Positions 30,521 to 41,931 of a stretch of DNA of 64,000 nt are shown in pieces. The stretch's first letter is position 1, and each line of letters begins with the position of its first letter. The notes under the pieces are model-generated. The model saw only the letters and a list, made by a program, of their open reading frames with translations. It searched no databases and was not told the origin of the DNA. Origin of the DNA: CAVPDG01 sp963702535 (GTDB lineage Bacteria; Chloroflexota; Anaerolineae; Anaerolineales; UBA4823); contig CAVPDG010000016.1 of NCBI GenBank assembly GCA_963702535.1, positions 383,700 to 447,699 on the forward strand. The letters run 5' to 3'. The translations under genes were made by a program, and so were the position numbers.

Positions 30521-31608
30521 TTACTTCCCCTCCACGCTCACCACATCCCCAAACCCGTTCAGCACCAGCACCCACTCGCTCCCCGGCGTGAACTGCTGGA
30601 ATGTCGCCTCGTCCGCCGGGTGGTAGGTGACCTCGCCTTTATCCGTCAGGAACACCACCGTGAATTCCTGCTGGCGCTGCCCCTCCTGCTGCCCCTGCCC
30701 CAGGCTCACCTGGGGCCAAACCGGGCTCAGGTTCTCGCCCTGCTGTACCGCCTGGTCTACCGCCTGCATCTCCTCGGCGGTGTACTCGCAGTAATCCACG
30801 TACACCTCGTACTGGCAGTCTTGCACCACCTCCCCCAGCCCGCTGCCCGTGTCCTTGGTGTAGGGCGTGCCGCACACCTCCTTCGAGTTCTCCGCCGGCG
30901 TGTCCTGCGTGTGGTGGTAGCGCTGCTCGCACTGCCCCACATCCGCATCCGCCGGGATCTCGTCGATGAAAGCCTGCCGCTGCACGTCCACCAGCGCCAT
31001 AATGGGGACCAGGCGCATCCAGTGCACGCTCTCCACGCTGGCGGTGAGATCCTGCCGCTGGGTCAGCTTGGCGATCAGGAAATGCAGGCAGGCGAACACC
31101 AGGATCACCGCCCCGGTCGCCGCCAGGATGATCAGCGTGCGGTTGGGCTTGCGCTCTCGCCGGTGCGGCAGGCGCTGCAGCTTCCGCCGGCTTATCCAGC
31201 CGCGCCCCGCACTTAATGCATACCTTGCCCGTCTCCGGGTTGGGCGCTCGCGCAGCTCGGGCAGGCGATCTCCTTCACCGCCGCGCTGGGCGCCTGGTAA
31301 GCCCCCACCACCTTCCCGCTCTCCCGCCGCAAGCCCTCCTTCAGGTCGCCGCCGCACTGGATGCAGACCTCCGCGCCTGCCGGGTTGCGCGCCTTGCAGT
31401 ACGGGCAGTGGATGTCCGCCCCCTTCTTGGCTGCCTCGATCTTCGCCTCGTCGGTCACCATCTCCTGCCGCCCGGCTTGCTCGAACTGCACGTCCTCCGG
31501 CTGGGGCGCGCCGCAGCCCGTACAGGCGCGTACTGTGCCGGGGTTGCGCGTCTTACACTTCGGGCAGGTCCATTCCAGCTCGGTATAACCCAGCGTCTTT
31601 TGTGTCAT
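30521..31608 (-). CDS. Membrane protein with three zinc ribbons and an external domain, one frameshift
   Basis: ATG 31608. Three CxxC...CxxC modules: WTCPKCKTRNPGTVRACTGC, HCPYCKARNPAGAEVCIQCG and a third split by a frame change near 31240 (CPSC...NPETGKVCIKCG). A membrane span (LIILAATGAVILVFACLHFL) follows, then a roughly 200-residue domain with WMRLVPIMALVDVQRQAFID and CQYEVYVDYCEYTAEEMQAV that faces out and has four more Cys. The family is unknown to me. Zinc ribbons of this kind often read other proteins or act as scaffolds. Confidence 0.65.
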
Positions 31609-31626
31609 AGCGGTTTTTCCCCTCGC

Positions 31627-32975
<1,349 letters not shown>

Positions 32976-33020
32976 CGCAGTCCTCCTTAATGAACCACCG
33001 TTATTATATAGGGAACACCG

Positions 33021-33060
33021 GAAAATGGGGTGCAGGGCGGGCTGCACACCCCATTTTTCA
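33021..33060 (-). terminator. Hairpin at the 3' end of the 33124-34160 gene
   Basis: GAAAATGGGGTGCAG and CTGCACACCCCATTTTTC pair with a two-base bulge. It is 60 bases after the lipoprotein stop on the minus strand and upstream of kamA, and has T5/A4 at its ends. Confidence 0.6.
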
Positions 33061-33123
33061 GAATCATTCCATTCCAATATTTTACTAGAAGCCGGATCAT
33101 AATCTTGTTGGGGTTCCAACAAA

Positions 33124-34160
33124 TTATGGGCTTAGCATCACTTCCACACTGGTCAGCTGCACCACGTCGTTGATGCCCGCCTCCCCCTGCGACACCGTCA
33201 GCAGGGCGCGCGTCGCTTTGCCACTGTGTACGGCACCTCCACCTGGAAGCTGGCGTAATCCCCCTGCTCCGGCGGCGTCACGCTCGCCAGGCGCGCCCCC
33301 GCCTCGCTGCCGTCCGGCAGGATCAGCCGCACCATCAGCGGCTGGTCGGGGTCGCCGCGCACCAGCCCGGAGACCTGCACCTTGCCGCCCTGGATCAGCG
33401 CCTTCTTGTGCGGGCTCTGGATGACGATCGGCGCCAGCCGGTTCTGCGGCGGGTAGATGTCATCCTGCCCGATCGAGAGCAGGATCAGCGGGATGGAGCT
33501 CAGCGCGCTGGTGTGCTTGTTCGCATCCGCCACGTAGATTTGCAGCCGCCCGGCTTCCGCCGCGGCGGAGATCTCGTATTCCAGCGCCATCTTTAGCGGC
33601 ACCCACGCCCCCGCCGGTACGGTGCGCACGCTCTTCACCTCGCGGAACAGGACGCGCCGGTCCTCGCCCAGCAACTCCACCACCACTTTCCCGTCGCCGC
33701 CGGTCTTCAGGTACGCCGAGAGCATGATGGGCGAGGTGACGCGCGACAGCGCTCCCAGGTTGAGGATCTGGATCTCGCTTTCGGGCAGCTCGCTGATCTT
33801 TGTCGGCGTCGCCGAGGGCGGCAGCGTGTAAGGCGTGGCGGTCGGTCCGTCCGGTGTGCCGGTCATCGTCGCCGTAGGCGTGAGGGCGTCTTCGTAGGCG
33901 GCAGGGGCGTCTGGCTGGGTGCCGCCGGCTGGTTGCTCTTCGCCGGGGTGCTCTCCCCAGCACTTGCGCCCTCACGCGGCACTAGCCTGGGCGGTCAGGG
34001 CGATGGCGGTCGGCAGGTAATCCGCCGGCATCAGCGTCGGCAGCGCCCCCCCCGAGATGCCCGCGCAGGCGCCCAATGCCAGCCCCGCCAGCAGCGCCAG
34101 CGCCAGGCAAATAGCGTACCTTGAGCAACACATCAGGGGATGAGAACGGTCAAGCCGCAT
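33124..34160 (-). CDS. Hypothetical lipoprotein, frameshifted
   Basis: ATG 34160 overlaps the end of the CheY-like gene. Signal CLALALLAGLALGAC gives a lipobox LGAC. After frame changes near 33975 and 33865 a Thr/Pro stretch (TGTPDGPTATPYTLPPSATP) leads to beta-rich repeats: EIQILNLGALSRVTSPIMLS and AYLKTGGDGKVVVELLGEDR, then VIQSPHKKALIQGGKVQVSG. A last change near 33210 gives the end NDVVQLTSVEVMLSP at 33124. The second half resembles bacterial Ig-like or carbohydrate-binding sandwich domains. Surface protein of unknown function. Confidence 0.6.
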
Positions 34161-34542
34161 GGGATGGGCGGTCGGTCAGCTGGGCGGTGTAGATCTCGAT
34201 GACTTCCTGCAGCCTGGTCAGGCGCACCGGCTTGTTGAGGTAAGCCAGCGCCCCCGCCGCCTGCGCTTCCTCCGCCGTCGCCACCTCCGGGCTGGCGGAC
34301 AGGATGATCACCGGTATGCCCGCCGTGCTGCTCTGCCCCTTGATCTCCTGCACCAGGCTGATGCCGTTCTTCCCGGTCAGGTTCATATCGGTGAAGATCA
34401 GGTCGGGCGTGGTTGTCCCCAGCACAGCCAGGGCAGCCTGGTAGGAATCCGCCACTACCGCCCGGTGCCCCAGCACCTCGGCTGCCTTGGTCAGTGTCTC
34501 CAGGGTATAGGGATCGTCGTCGACGAACAGGATCAGCGCCAT
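34150..34542 (-). CDS. Single-domain CheY-like response regulator
   Basis: 130 aa receiver. Acidic pair in ILFVDDDPYTLE, phospho-Asp in LIFTDMNLTGKNG, Thr/Ser in VIILSASPEV, Lys in YLNKPVRLTRL. It has no output domain, so it signals by protein contact; no kinase is adjacent. Start ATG 34542. The last codons overlap the start of the lipoprotein gene, suggesting co-transcription. Confidence 0.88.
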   Translation of the reverse strand: MALILFVDDDPYTLETLTKAAEVLGHRAVVADSYQAALAVLGTTTPDLIFTDMNLTGKNGISLVQEIKGQSSTAGIPVIILSASPEVATAEEAQAAGALAYLNKPVRLTRLQEVIEIYTAQLTDRPSHAA

Positions 34543-34665
34543 AGTCGGATGGCTCTTTTTGGATGCAGTCTCAAATTACCGCAACAGGGCGTGCCGGGTG
34601 GACGTCCGCCCCCCCCGCACACCCTGTTCCGGACAATTCACTGAGAATAATTCTACCTTAACCTT

Positions 34666-36168
34666 CTAAAAACCGTATATCTCGCTGTACTTGCTTTGCA
34701 GGTACGTCAGGTATGGCGCCGGGTCGATCTTCGACCCGGTGATGCGCTGCACCAGATCCTGCGACTCGAACTTGCGCCCGTGGCGGTGCACCTTCTCGCC
34801 CAGCCAGCTGCGCAGCGCGGCAAACTCGCCCTTGCGGATCTGCCCGGTCAGGTCGGGGATGTCCGCCTGGATGCTCTGCCAGAGCTGCGCCGCGATCACG
34901 TTCCCCATGGCGTACGTGGCGAAGTAGCCGAAGTAGCCCGCCGACCAGTGGATATCTTGCAGCACACCCAGCGTATCGTTGGGCGGGGTCAAGCCTAGGT
35001 ATTCCTGCATGCGCGCGTTCCAGGCTTCGGGCAGGTCTTTCACCTCCAGGCTGCCCTCCATCAGAGCGATCTCCAGCTCCAGGCGCAGCATGATGTGCAG
35101 GTTATACGTGGCTTCGTCTGCCTCCACACGGATCAGGGATGGCTCGACCTTGTTGATGCCCTTGTAGAACTTCTCCAGCGGCACATTCCCAAGCTGCGTG
35201 GGGAAGATCTCCTGCAAGCGCGGGTAGAATCCCTGCCAGAACGGGAGCGAGCGCCCCACCAGGTTTTCCCACAGCCGCGACTGCGATTCGTGCATTGCCA
35301 TTGTTGTGCCGCGCGCCAGCGGCGTGCGCGCCAGGGCGCGGTCCACGCCCAGCTCGTACAGCGCGTGCCCGAACTCGTGTGTCGTGCTGAAGAACGCCGA
35401 GGAGAAATAGTCCGGCATGAAGCGCGTCGTGATGCGCACATCGTCGATGCCGAAATGGATGGTAAAGGGATGGGCGGCGCGGTCCTGGCGGCCGCGGTTC
35501 CAGTCGTAGCCAAAGCGCGTGATCACCTCCACGCCGAAAGCCTCTTGTTTCGCCTCGTCGAACGGCTGGTAGAGGAAGTCCGCCTCCACCTGCGAGCGGG
35601 AGGTGATCTCGCGCACCAACGCCACCTGCTTCGGGCGCAGCGTGTTGAAAACCGCCTGCACCTCCGCCGTCTTCATCCCCGGCTCGAACTCCGCCAGCAA
35701 CGGATCATAGATATGCGTGTACGGCGCGAACAGGTCGGCGTAGCGTCGCCGCCAGTCCACGATCTTCTCCAGGTGCGGCTGGAAGCGGGCGAAATCGTTC
35801 TCGAGGCGCGCCTCCTGCCACACGGCTGTAGCGATGGTGCGGATCTGCGCCATCTCCGCCACCATCTCCGCCGGCACCTTCACCCGGCGCAGGTACTCCC
35901 GTTCACTGATCCGCACCAGGCGCGCATCGTCCGAATCGGGATCGAGCTGCGCCGCCCACGGCTTCAGCTCTTCGAGCAGCCTGCCCGCTTCTTCGGAGGT
36001 GTACTTGCGGTGCATCAGCGATTTCACCGTCGCCCGGTGGTAGGCGCGGTCCTGCGCGCCTGCTGGCGGCATGTAGGTCTCCGCGTCCCATTCCAGCAGC
36101 TCCACCACGTGTTCCAGGTCAGAAGCTTCGTTCAGCAATGCCTTCAACTGTTTTAGTTTTTCTTCCAT
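34666..36168 (-). CDS. M32 family carboxypeptidase (Taq-type)
   Basis: 500 aa zinc metallocarboxypeptidase. HEXXH motif in FSTTHEFGHALYELG, with the third ligand Glu in AMHESQSRLWENLVGRS; the family Ile-Arg-x-x-Asp-type motif appears as IRVEADEATYNLHI. Length equals the usual 500. It removes C-terminal residues with broad preference, excluding Pro. Intact. ATG 36168 lies inside the last codons of serA, giving a 16-base overlap. Confidence 0.93.
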   Translation of the reverse strand: MEEKLKQLKALLNEASDLEHVVELLEWDAETYMPPAGAQDRAYHRATVKSLMHRKYTSEEAGRLLEELKPWAAQLDPDSDDARLVRISEREYLRRVKVPAEMVAEMAQIRTIATAVWQEARLENDFARFQPHLEKIVDWRRRYADLFAPYTHIYDPLLAEFEPGMKTAEVQAVFNTLRPKQVALVREITSRSQVEADFLYQPFDEAKQEAFGVEVITRFGYDWNRGRQDRAAHPFTIHFGIDDVRITTRFMPDYFSSAFFSTTHEFGHALYELGVDRALARTPLARGTTMAMHESQSRLWENLVGRSLPFWQGFYPRLQEIFPTQLGNVPLEKFYKGINKVEPSLIRVEADEATYNLHIMLRLELEIALMEGSLEVKDLPEAWNARMQEYLGLTPPNDTLGVLQDIHWSAGYFGYFATYAMGNVIAAQLWQSIQADIPDLTGQIRKGEFAALRSWLGEKVHRHGRKFESQDLVQRITGSKIDPAPYLTYLQSKYSEIYGF

Positions 36169-37133
36169 GAGTAGATGTCCTCTTTTCCTAAATCACTCGC
36201 CGCGCAGCGCGCCCTCAGCACTTCCATCGCAATATCCACCGCCGCCCGCTGCTGCGCCTCCACGGTCTGCGCTGCCACGTGCGGCGTGGCGATCACCCGC
36301 GGGTGTCTCACCAACCGCGTCGCGCCGGGCGGCTCCTCGGCAAACACATCCAGCGCCGCGCCCGCCACCTGCCCTGTCTCCAGCGCCTGCAACAGCGCCG
36401 CTTCATCGATCAGTCCGCCGCGCGCCGTGCACACGATCCGCACGCCCGGCTTCATCTTCGCCAGCGCCTGCTCGCCCAGCATGCCGCGCGTCTCGCCCGT
36501 CAGCGGCACGTGCAAGCTGATGAAATCGGCGCCTGCGTACAGCTCGTCCAGCGTGACCGCCTCAGCGCCCCTGCGCCGGATGGCATCCTGCGACAGGAAC
36601 GGGTCGTAGCCGGTCACGCGCATGCCCAGGGCAACCGCCCGTGAAGCCAGCGCCGCCCCGATGTTGCCCACGCCCACGATCCCCAACGTCTTGCCGGATA
36701 GCTCAACGCCTTCCAGCTCCTTCTTGATCCACTCGCCCGCTTTCATAGACGCATCCGCACGCGGGATGCCGCGCGCCAGCGCCAGCATCAGCCCCAGCGC
36801 GTGCTCGGCTACCGCTAGCGTGGTCGCTTGCGGCGAGTTGACCACGCGCACACCCAGCTCCCTCGCCGCATCCAGGTCGATGTTGTCCACACCCACGCCG
36901 GCCCGCCCTACCACCTTCAAGCGCTGCCCTGCCGCGAGCACCTCCCTCGTCACCTTGCTGCGGCTGCGCACAATCAGCGCCTCGCAGCCCGCCACGGCTT
37001 CCAGCAACTCAGCCGGGCTGATCCCGGGTCTATCCTCCACCCGCGCCGCCTCACGCAGCAGCTTCTTGCCGCTCTCGTCTAAGCCGTCGCTGATCAGCAC
37101 CGTCCAATCATCCAATCCGGGTTTTCTCCACAA
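36153..37133 (-). CDS. serA: D-3-phosphoglycerate dehydrogenase, short form
   Basis: 326 aa. First step of phosphorylated serine synthesis (3-phosphoglycerate to phosphohydroxypyruvate, NAD). Dinucleotide loop GIVGVGNIGAALASRAVALG, substrate/NAD residues SRSKVTREVL and GRAGVGVDNIDLDAARELGV, Arg/Glu/His catalytic set ending IATPHVAAQTVEAQQ. No ACT or regulatory C-terminal domain, so serine feedback is unlikely. The start is uncertain: a TTG gives LWRKPGLDDWTVLISDG, a GTG in TVLISDG is equally good. Overlaps the M32 gene. Confidence 0.88.
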   Translation of the reverse strand: MWRKPGLDDWTVLISDGLDESGKKLLREAARVEDRPGISPAELLEAVAGCEALIVRSRSKVTREVLAAGQRLKVVGRAGVGVDNIDLDAARELGVRVVNSPQATTLAVAEHALGLMLALARGIPRADASMKAGEWIKKELEGVELSGKTLGIVGVGNIGAALASRAVALGMRVTGYDPFLSQDAIRRRGAEAVTLDELYAGADFISLHVPLTGETRGMLGEQALAKMKPGVRIVCTARGGLIDEAALLQALETGQVAGAALDVFAEEPPGATRLVRHPRVIATPHVAAQTVEAQQRAAVDIAMEVLRARCAASDLGKEDIYSWKKN

Positions 37134-37170
37134 CAGGCTTGATTGTACCTGAAAATCCCCGGACCTTCGC

Positions 37171-38280
37171 TTACCCGCCCAGGTTCACCCCGATCAGCCG
37201 CCCGATCAGGTAGGTGACCGCCGCCGCCGCCAGCCCAAATCCCATCTGCCGCGCGCCGGAGTAGAGCACACCCTTGCCCGTGAACAGGGTGATCCCCGCC
37301 CCGATGATGAACAGCCCCACCATGCTGCACGCCACGCTCACCGCCACCGCCGTCATCCCGCTCAAGAAGATATATGGGAACACCGGTATGATCGCCCCAA
37401 TGGCAAACAGGATGAACGAGGTGATGGCGGCTTCCCACGCCGAGCCGCCCAGCTCCTCCGGGTTGACGCTCAGCTCCTCGCGCGCCAGCGTGTCCAGGGC
37501 GCTCACCGGGTCCTGCATGACCTGGTGCGCCATCGAGCGCGCTTGCTCCGCTTCGATGCCGCGCGATTGGTAGATCAGCGCCAGCTCCTCCGCCTCCTCC
37601 TCCGGCGCGCTGGCGATCTCCGCCCGCTCGATGCCGATCTGGTGCTCGTACAGCTCGCGTGAGCTCTGCACACTCAGCCACTCGCCCAGCGCCATCGAGA
37701 TCGCCCCCGCCAGCAGCCCGGCAAAACCCGTGATCAGGATAGTGGTGTTGGAAAGCGCCGCCCCTGCCACGCCCATCACCAGGCTCAGGTTGGAGACCAG
37801 CCCGTCGTTAGCGCCCAGCACCGCCGCGCGCAAGGCGTTGCCGCCCGCCGCCCGGTGCCGCCCTTCCAATTGCGCCAGCCGCCCGCCCTCCATACCGCCT
37901 GAGATGTTGCGCAGCAGGCGGGCGTGCGAGCTCTCATCGGCCGCCATCCCCTGGGCGTCCGATCGCTGGCTGTAGCCATGCGTATCCGCTTTTTCCGCCC
38001 CCTGGATCGTCGGCAGCACCAGGCTCGCTCCGAAACGCCGCGCCAGCCAGCTCAGCAGCCGGGTGCGCCACGACGGACGGTATGCCGGAACCTGCATGCC
38101 GGATTTCTCCAATCGGGCGACCCAGGCGTCGGCATGCCGTTTCTCGGTCGCCGCCATGCGCCGGAATACCTCAGCGATATGCTCATCTTTTTCGCTCTCA
38201 GCCAGCGCCTGGTACAAATAGACACCATCCCGCTCCGCCTGCAGGGATGCCAGCACTTCTTTCGGTTCACTCGGTTTCAT
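37171..38280 (-). CDS. Ferritin-like/VIT1 fusion membrane protein
   Basis: 369 aa. Start ATG 38280 with SD AAAGGAAA. Residues 1-120 are a ferritin-like rubrerythrin-type bundle with Glu/His pairs (LQAERDGVYLYQALAESEKD, AATEKRHADAWV, ADESSHARLL). The rest is a VIT1/CCC1 transporter with NALRAAVLGANDGLVSNLSL, ITGFAGLLAGAISMALGEWL, VQSSRELYEHQIGIERAEI and the later spans ITSFILFAIGAIIPVFPYIF. Such proteins export Fe2+/Mn2+ and store or sense it in the N-terminal domain. Intact. Confidence 0.88.
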   Translation of the reverse strand: MKPSEPKEVLASLQAERDGVYLYQALAESEKDEHIAEVFRRMAATEKRHADAWVARLEKSGMQVPAYRPSWRTRLLSWLARRFGASLVLPTIQGAEKADTHGYSQRSDAQGMAADESSHARLLRNISGGMEGGRLAQLEGRHRAAGGNALRAAVLGANDGLVSNLSLVMGVAGAALSNTTILITGFAGLLAGAISMALGEWLSVQSSRELYEHQIGIERAEIASAPEEEAEELALIYQSRGIEAEQARSMAHQVMQDPVSALDTLAREELSVNPEELGGSAWEAAITSFILFAIGAIIPVFPYIFLSGMTAVAVSVACSMVGLFIIGAGITLFTGKGVLYSGARQMGFGLAAAAVTYLIGRLIGVNLGG

Positions 38281-38370
38281 GGCAATTTCCTTTCGGGTCT
38301 CACCCATTTTACTCCAACACCGTTACAATTATTGCCAGACTGGACAACTCGCCAGCAGTTCCCCCGCTCA

Positions 38371-40254
38371 ATGATGAAAAGCCGCCTGACCTCCGACCAC
38401 ACGAAAAGGACCCTTGCCCTCCTGCTCCTGGCAGCCGGGGTGCTATTTCAGGCGTTCAGCCTGGTCAGCCCGGCCCGTTCCGACCTGCTGGCAATCTGGA
38501 AGACGGTCGGGCAGCCCGGACTGTGGCGCAGCGCCAACTTTTCCGGCGGATTGAATTTCGCTAACTATGTCCGCTTCCTGGTCGAAACCATCCCCGCGGA
38601 TGCCCGGGTCGTCCTGCCCGCCGAGTCGGGCGGACCGTGGCTACTGACCAGCACCCCGGCGATGCAGTTCTTCCTGGCGCCGCGCCAGGTGCTCAATTGC
38701 CCGGGCGCTGATCCGCAATGCGCCGTAGACCTGAGCAACGCCGGCGCTTACATCCTGGTCGTCGGCAAGGATGGGGTTCCCGGCGCAGAACTCGCCCAGC
38801 AGCCCGAGAGATTACGCATGTTCAACGCCTCCTGGGGCGTCTACCTGCCGCACAGCGCAGGCGCTGGCGTTCCTCTGCCGGTGTTCTCGAGCCTGGGGGC
38901 AGTCGGCAGGCAAGCATTCCTGCCCGCCCTCTGGCTGGCGCTGCTCATCTTCAGCGGGTACGCGCCCGTCCGGCGCTGGCTGCCTGCCCTGCCCCTCACC
39001 TCCGCCCTCGCTCTGGGCTTCGGGCTGGGGACCGGCGCCTGGACCCTGCTCATGACGCTCGCTTCCCTGCTCGGCGCCCCGGCGGATCGCATCACTGTCC
39101 TGGCGCTCACCCTGTGCCTGGCAGCCCTCGCCGCGGTCGCCCTGTTTTACCGGCGACCGCAATCCGCCACCCCGGCGCAGGGCGGCATTGACCACTGGCA
39201 TCTGCTCTTGCTGCTGCTCTGGGCGCTGGCTGCCCTCCTCTCCGTCGGCAAGGGCTACCACGTCACCGACGAGCTCGTCCTTTGGGGCGCCAAGGGCTAT
39301 GGCATCGCCGCCCAGGGCATCGCCGCCGGAGCCTCGCAGTGGGGCACGCGTACGCTGCCGTATCCGCTAAATATCCCCCTTCTGATCGCCGCGTTTAAGG
39401 TCCTGTTCAATGAGACCCTGCCCGCCTCCAAGTTGCTCTTTCCGCTCTTCTACCTGAGCTTGCTCTTCCTCATCTATGACTTTCTTTCATTAAAACTGCA
39501 ACGCACAACAGCCGGTCTGGCGACCCTGCTGCTTGCCACCGCGCCCATCCTCTTCCAACATGCCTCCATCGGCTACGCCAACCTGCCCCTGGTGTATGCC
39601 CTAGCAGCCGCTATCATCCTGCTCCAGCGCGCCCTCGCCGCCGCACCGGGCGCAGCGCAAAACGCCTCTTTCCTGTTCGCCGGCGTCTTCCTGGCGCTCG
39701 GCGCCTGGACACGCCCGGAAGGCTTGCTGCTGAGCTGGATCGTCGCCGCCCTAGCCGTCGCCTGGGATCTCCCTGCAGCTAGAAAAACCGGGAGCTTGAA
39801 ACCCCTGGCGTACCTGCTGGCGCCGCTGTGCCTGTACACGCTCTTCTGGCTCGTCGCTTCCCGGCTGGTCTACCCGCCCACCGAGCGCAACAGCGGCATG
39901 CTTCAGGGAGCCATCACCCAGCTCGCCGGCGGCAACCTGCACCTTGCCGAAACCGGGTATATCCTGCGTGAGTTCTTGCGCAGCTTGCTCAGACTGGGCG
40001 TCTGGGGGTTGGTCGGCTTTGGGTTGCTGCTCCTGCCCTGGCTCGGGCGCCGCCCGCCCGGCGAGACAGGCAGACCAGCGCTACTCACCCTGGCTGCCGG
40101 TCTGTGCTGCCTCCTCCTCGTTCTGGCTATTTATTGGTTGGTCTCTTACTCCCCTGGGCGGGATATTAGCTGGTGGGTCTCCACCGGCTTGGAGCGCATG
40201 GCGATGCCCGCCATCGTCCTGCTCTGGCTGGGAGTCGCCAGCCGGCTGCGATAA
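38371..40254 (+). CDS. Multi-pass membrane protein, GT-C glycosyltransferase-like
   Basis: 627 aa from ATG 38371. First span near residues 14-32, then an external N-terminal domain with SPARSDLLAIWKTVGQPGLW and DARVVLPAESGGPWLLTS, then about ten spans from residue 190 on. The repeated helices and loop ELVLWGAKGYGIAAQGIAAG and ASIGYANLPLVYALAAA, then TRPEGLLLSW, are typical of dolichol/undecaprenyl-phosphate-sugar-dependent GT-C enzymes; the usual DD/DE near the first long loop is not clear (YHVTDEL is a candidate). No partner genes nearby. Intact. Confidence 0.6.
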   Translation: MMKSRLTSDHTKRTLALLLLAAGVLFQAFSLVSPARSDLLAIWKTVGQPGLWRSANFSGGLNFANYVRFLVETIPADARVVLPAESGGPWLLTSTPAMQFFLAPRQVLNCPGADPQCAVDLSNAGAYILVVGKDGVPGAELAQQPERLRMFNASWGVYLPHSAGAGVPLPVFSSLGAVGRQAFLPALWLALLIFSGYAPVRRWLPALPLTSALALGFGLGTGAWTLLMTLASLLGAPADRITVLALTLCLAALAAVALFYRRPQSATPAQGGIDHWHLLLLLLWALAALLSVGKGYHVTDELVLWGAKGYGIAAQGIAAGASQWGTRTLPYPLNIPLLIAAFKVLFNETLPASKLLFPLFYLSLLFLIYDFLSLKLQRTTAGLATLLLATAPILFQHASIGYANLPLVYALAAAIILLQRALAAAPGAAQNASFLFAGVFLALGAWTRPEGLLLSWIVAALAVAWDLPAARKTGSLKPLAYLLAPLCLYTLFWLVASRLVYPPTERNSGMLQGAITQLAGGNLHLAETGYILREFLRSLLRLGVWGLVGFGLLLLPWLGRRPPGETGRPALLTLAAGLCCLLLVLAIYWLVSYSPGRDISWWVSTGLERMAMPAIVLLWLGVASRLR

Positions 40255-40351
40255 GCCCTGCACTCTCCCCCCTGCGCGCGGATTCCCTGGCTCGTTTGCC
40301 TCCATCTCCATTACAATGGATGCCTCACCATATCACTTTTGGAGATTGTTG

Positions 40352-41512
40352 ATGCAATCCGATTTCGACGCCATCCCCTCCCGTCGTGGCACCGACTGCG
40401 AAAAATGGGATCTGTACGACGAAGACGTGCTGCCCCTGTGGGTGGCAGACATGGACTTCCGCTCCCCCGAGCCGGTCATCCGCGCCCTCACTGATCGTAT
40501 CGAGCACGGCTTCTTCGGCTACCCAGATGATTACAAGCACGCCACAGACCTCAGCGCCGCCGTCCGAGATTGGCTGGCGGCGCGCCACAACTGGCGTGTG
40601 CAGCCCGAAGACCTGGTCTTCCTGCCCGGCGTGATCACCGGCTTCGACCTGGCTTGCCACACCCTCAAGCCCCCGCGCCGCGGCGTGCTCGTCCAAACCC
40701 CCGTCTACCCCCCCATGCTGGGCGCAGCAAAGAACACCCACCGCCTGCCCCAGGAGGCGCAGCTCGCCCGCCTGGCAGATGGCTCTTACGCCGTCGATTG
40801 GGACGCCTTCGAGTCCGCCATCACCGCTAAGACCGGTCTCTTCATCCTGTGCAACCCCCACAACCCCACCGGGCGCGTCTTCCGCCAGGACGAGCTGCAG
40901 CGCATGGCTGAGATCTGCCTCCGTCACGGCGTCCTGCTCTGCTCCGACGAGATCCACGCCGACCTCGTCTATCCGGGTCAGCGGCACATCCCCATTGCCT
41001 CGCTCGACCCCGAGATCGCCAGGCAATCCATCACCCTCATGGCGCCCAGCAAGACCTTCAACCTGGCGGGGCTGCAATGCTCCTTTGCCGTCATCCCCAA
41101 CCCGAGCCTGCGCCGCCGCTTCATCGCCTCCGGGCAGGGGCTGGTGAGCTGGGTCAACCTGCTCGGTCGTGCTGCCGCCATTGCAGCCTACCGTCACGGC
41201 AGCGAGTGGCTGGACCAGCTCCTGCTCTACCTGCAAGGCAACCGCGACTTCCTCTTCGATTACGTCCGCGGCGAGATGCCCCAGCTCAGCATGGCAAAGC
41301 CCGAGGGCACCTACCTCGCCTGGCTGGATTGCCGCCAGGCGGGTCTCCCCACCGCCCCCTATGACTTCTTCCTGGAGAAAGCGCGTGTTGCCCTCAACGA
41401 CGGGCGCAAATTCGGTCCCGGCGGCGAGGGCTTCGTCCGCCTCAACTTCGCCTGCCCGCGCAGCGTGCTCGTGGAAGCTCTGGAGCGAATGAAACAGGCA
41501 TTACCCGGCTGA
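40352..41512 (+). CDS. patB: PatB/MalY-type aminotransferase, C-S beta-lyase
   Basis: 386 aa, fold type I PLP enzyme. ATG 40352 with SD GGAG. PLWVADMDFRSPEPVIRALT is the family hallmark; FGYPDDYKH and DEIHADLVYPGQRHIPIA follow; the PLP Lys is in LMAPSKTFNLAGLQCSF; Arg for the carboxylate in FVRLNFACPR. It cleaves cystathionine or cysteine conjugates to thiol, pyruvate and ammonia. Given the CysO operon in the window it could turn over cysteine or cystathionine. Intact. Confidence 0.88.
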   Translation: MQSDFDAIPSRRGTDCEKWDLYDEDVLPLWVADMDFRSPEPVIRALTDRIEHGFFGYPDDYKHATDLSAAVRDWLAARHNWRVQPEDLVFLPGVITGFDLACHTLKPPRRGVLVQTPVYPPMLGAAKNTHRLPQEAQLARLADGSYAVDWDAFESAITAKTGLFILCNPHNPTGRVFRQDELQRMAEICLRHGVLLCSDEIHADLVYPGQRHIPIASLDPEIARQSITLMAPSKTFNLAGLQCSFAVIPNPSLRRRFIASGQGLVSWVNLLGRAAAIAAYRHGSEWLDQLLLYLQGNRDFLFDYVRGEMPQLSMAKPEGTYLAWLDCRQAGLPTAPYDFFLEKARVALNDGRKFGPGGEGFVRLNFACPRSVLVEALERMKQALPG

Positions 41513-41547
41513 CGATAATAACCGTCAGTCCTCCAAGGACATACGAG

Positions 41548-41931
41548 ATGATAGAACCCAAAGACCCACAAACCTACGCCATCATCGGCGCTGCCATGGA
41601 AGTCCACAAACACCTCGGTCATGGCTTCCTGGAAGGTGTATATCAGGAAGCCTTAGCCCTTGAATTTTCCCAGCGTGGTATCCCCTTCCAGCGTGAATTC
41701 GATATCACCGTCAGCTATAAGGGCGCGCTGCTTGCGTGCAGATACCGGGCAGACTTTGTCTGTTTTGGAGATGTGATTGTCGAGCTGAAAGCGCTGAGCG
41801 CCTTAACCAGCGTTGAGGAAGCCCAGGTCTTGAATTATCTCAAAGCCACCGATTATCAACGCGCTTTGCTCATCAATTTTGGAGCGCCATCCCTGCAAAC
41901 CAAGCGCCTCGTACACAATTACAAGAAATAA
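41548..41931 (+). CDS. GxxExxY protein (PD-(D/E)XK-like)
   Basis: 127 aa; motif GFLEGVYQEALALEFSQRGI gives G-x-x-E-x-x-Y, then FDITVSYKGALLACRYRADF with a strand Asp, VIVELKALSALTSVEEAQVL (E-x-K) and KATDYQRALLINFG. The E...D...ExK pattern fits a PD-(D/E)XK nuclease core, but nuclease activity has not been shown for this family as far as I know. It ends at 41931 immediately before a tandem repeat array. GxxExxY genes are often found near short repeats; I hold that as recalled knowledge, not seen here beyond this case. Confidence 0.85.
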   Translation: MIEPKDPQTYAIIGAAMEVHKHLGHGFLEGVYQEALALEFSQRGIPFQREFDITVSYKGALLACRYRADFVCFGDVIVELKALSALTSVEEAQVLNYLKATDYQRALLINFGAPSLQTKRLVHNYKK

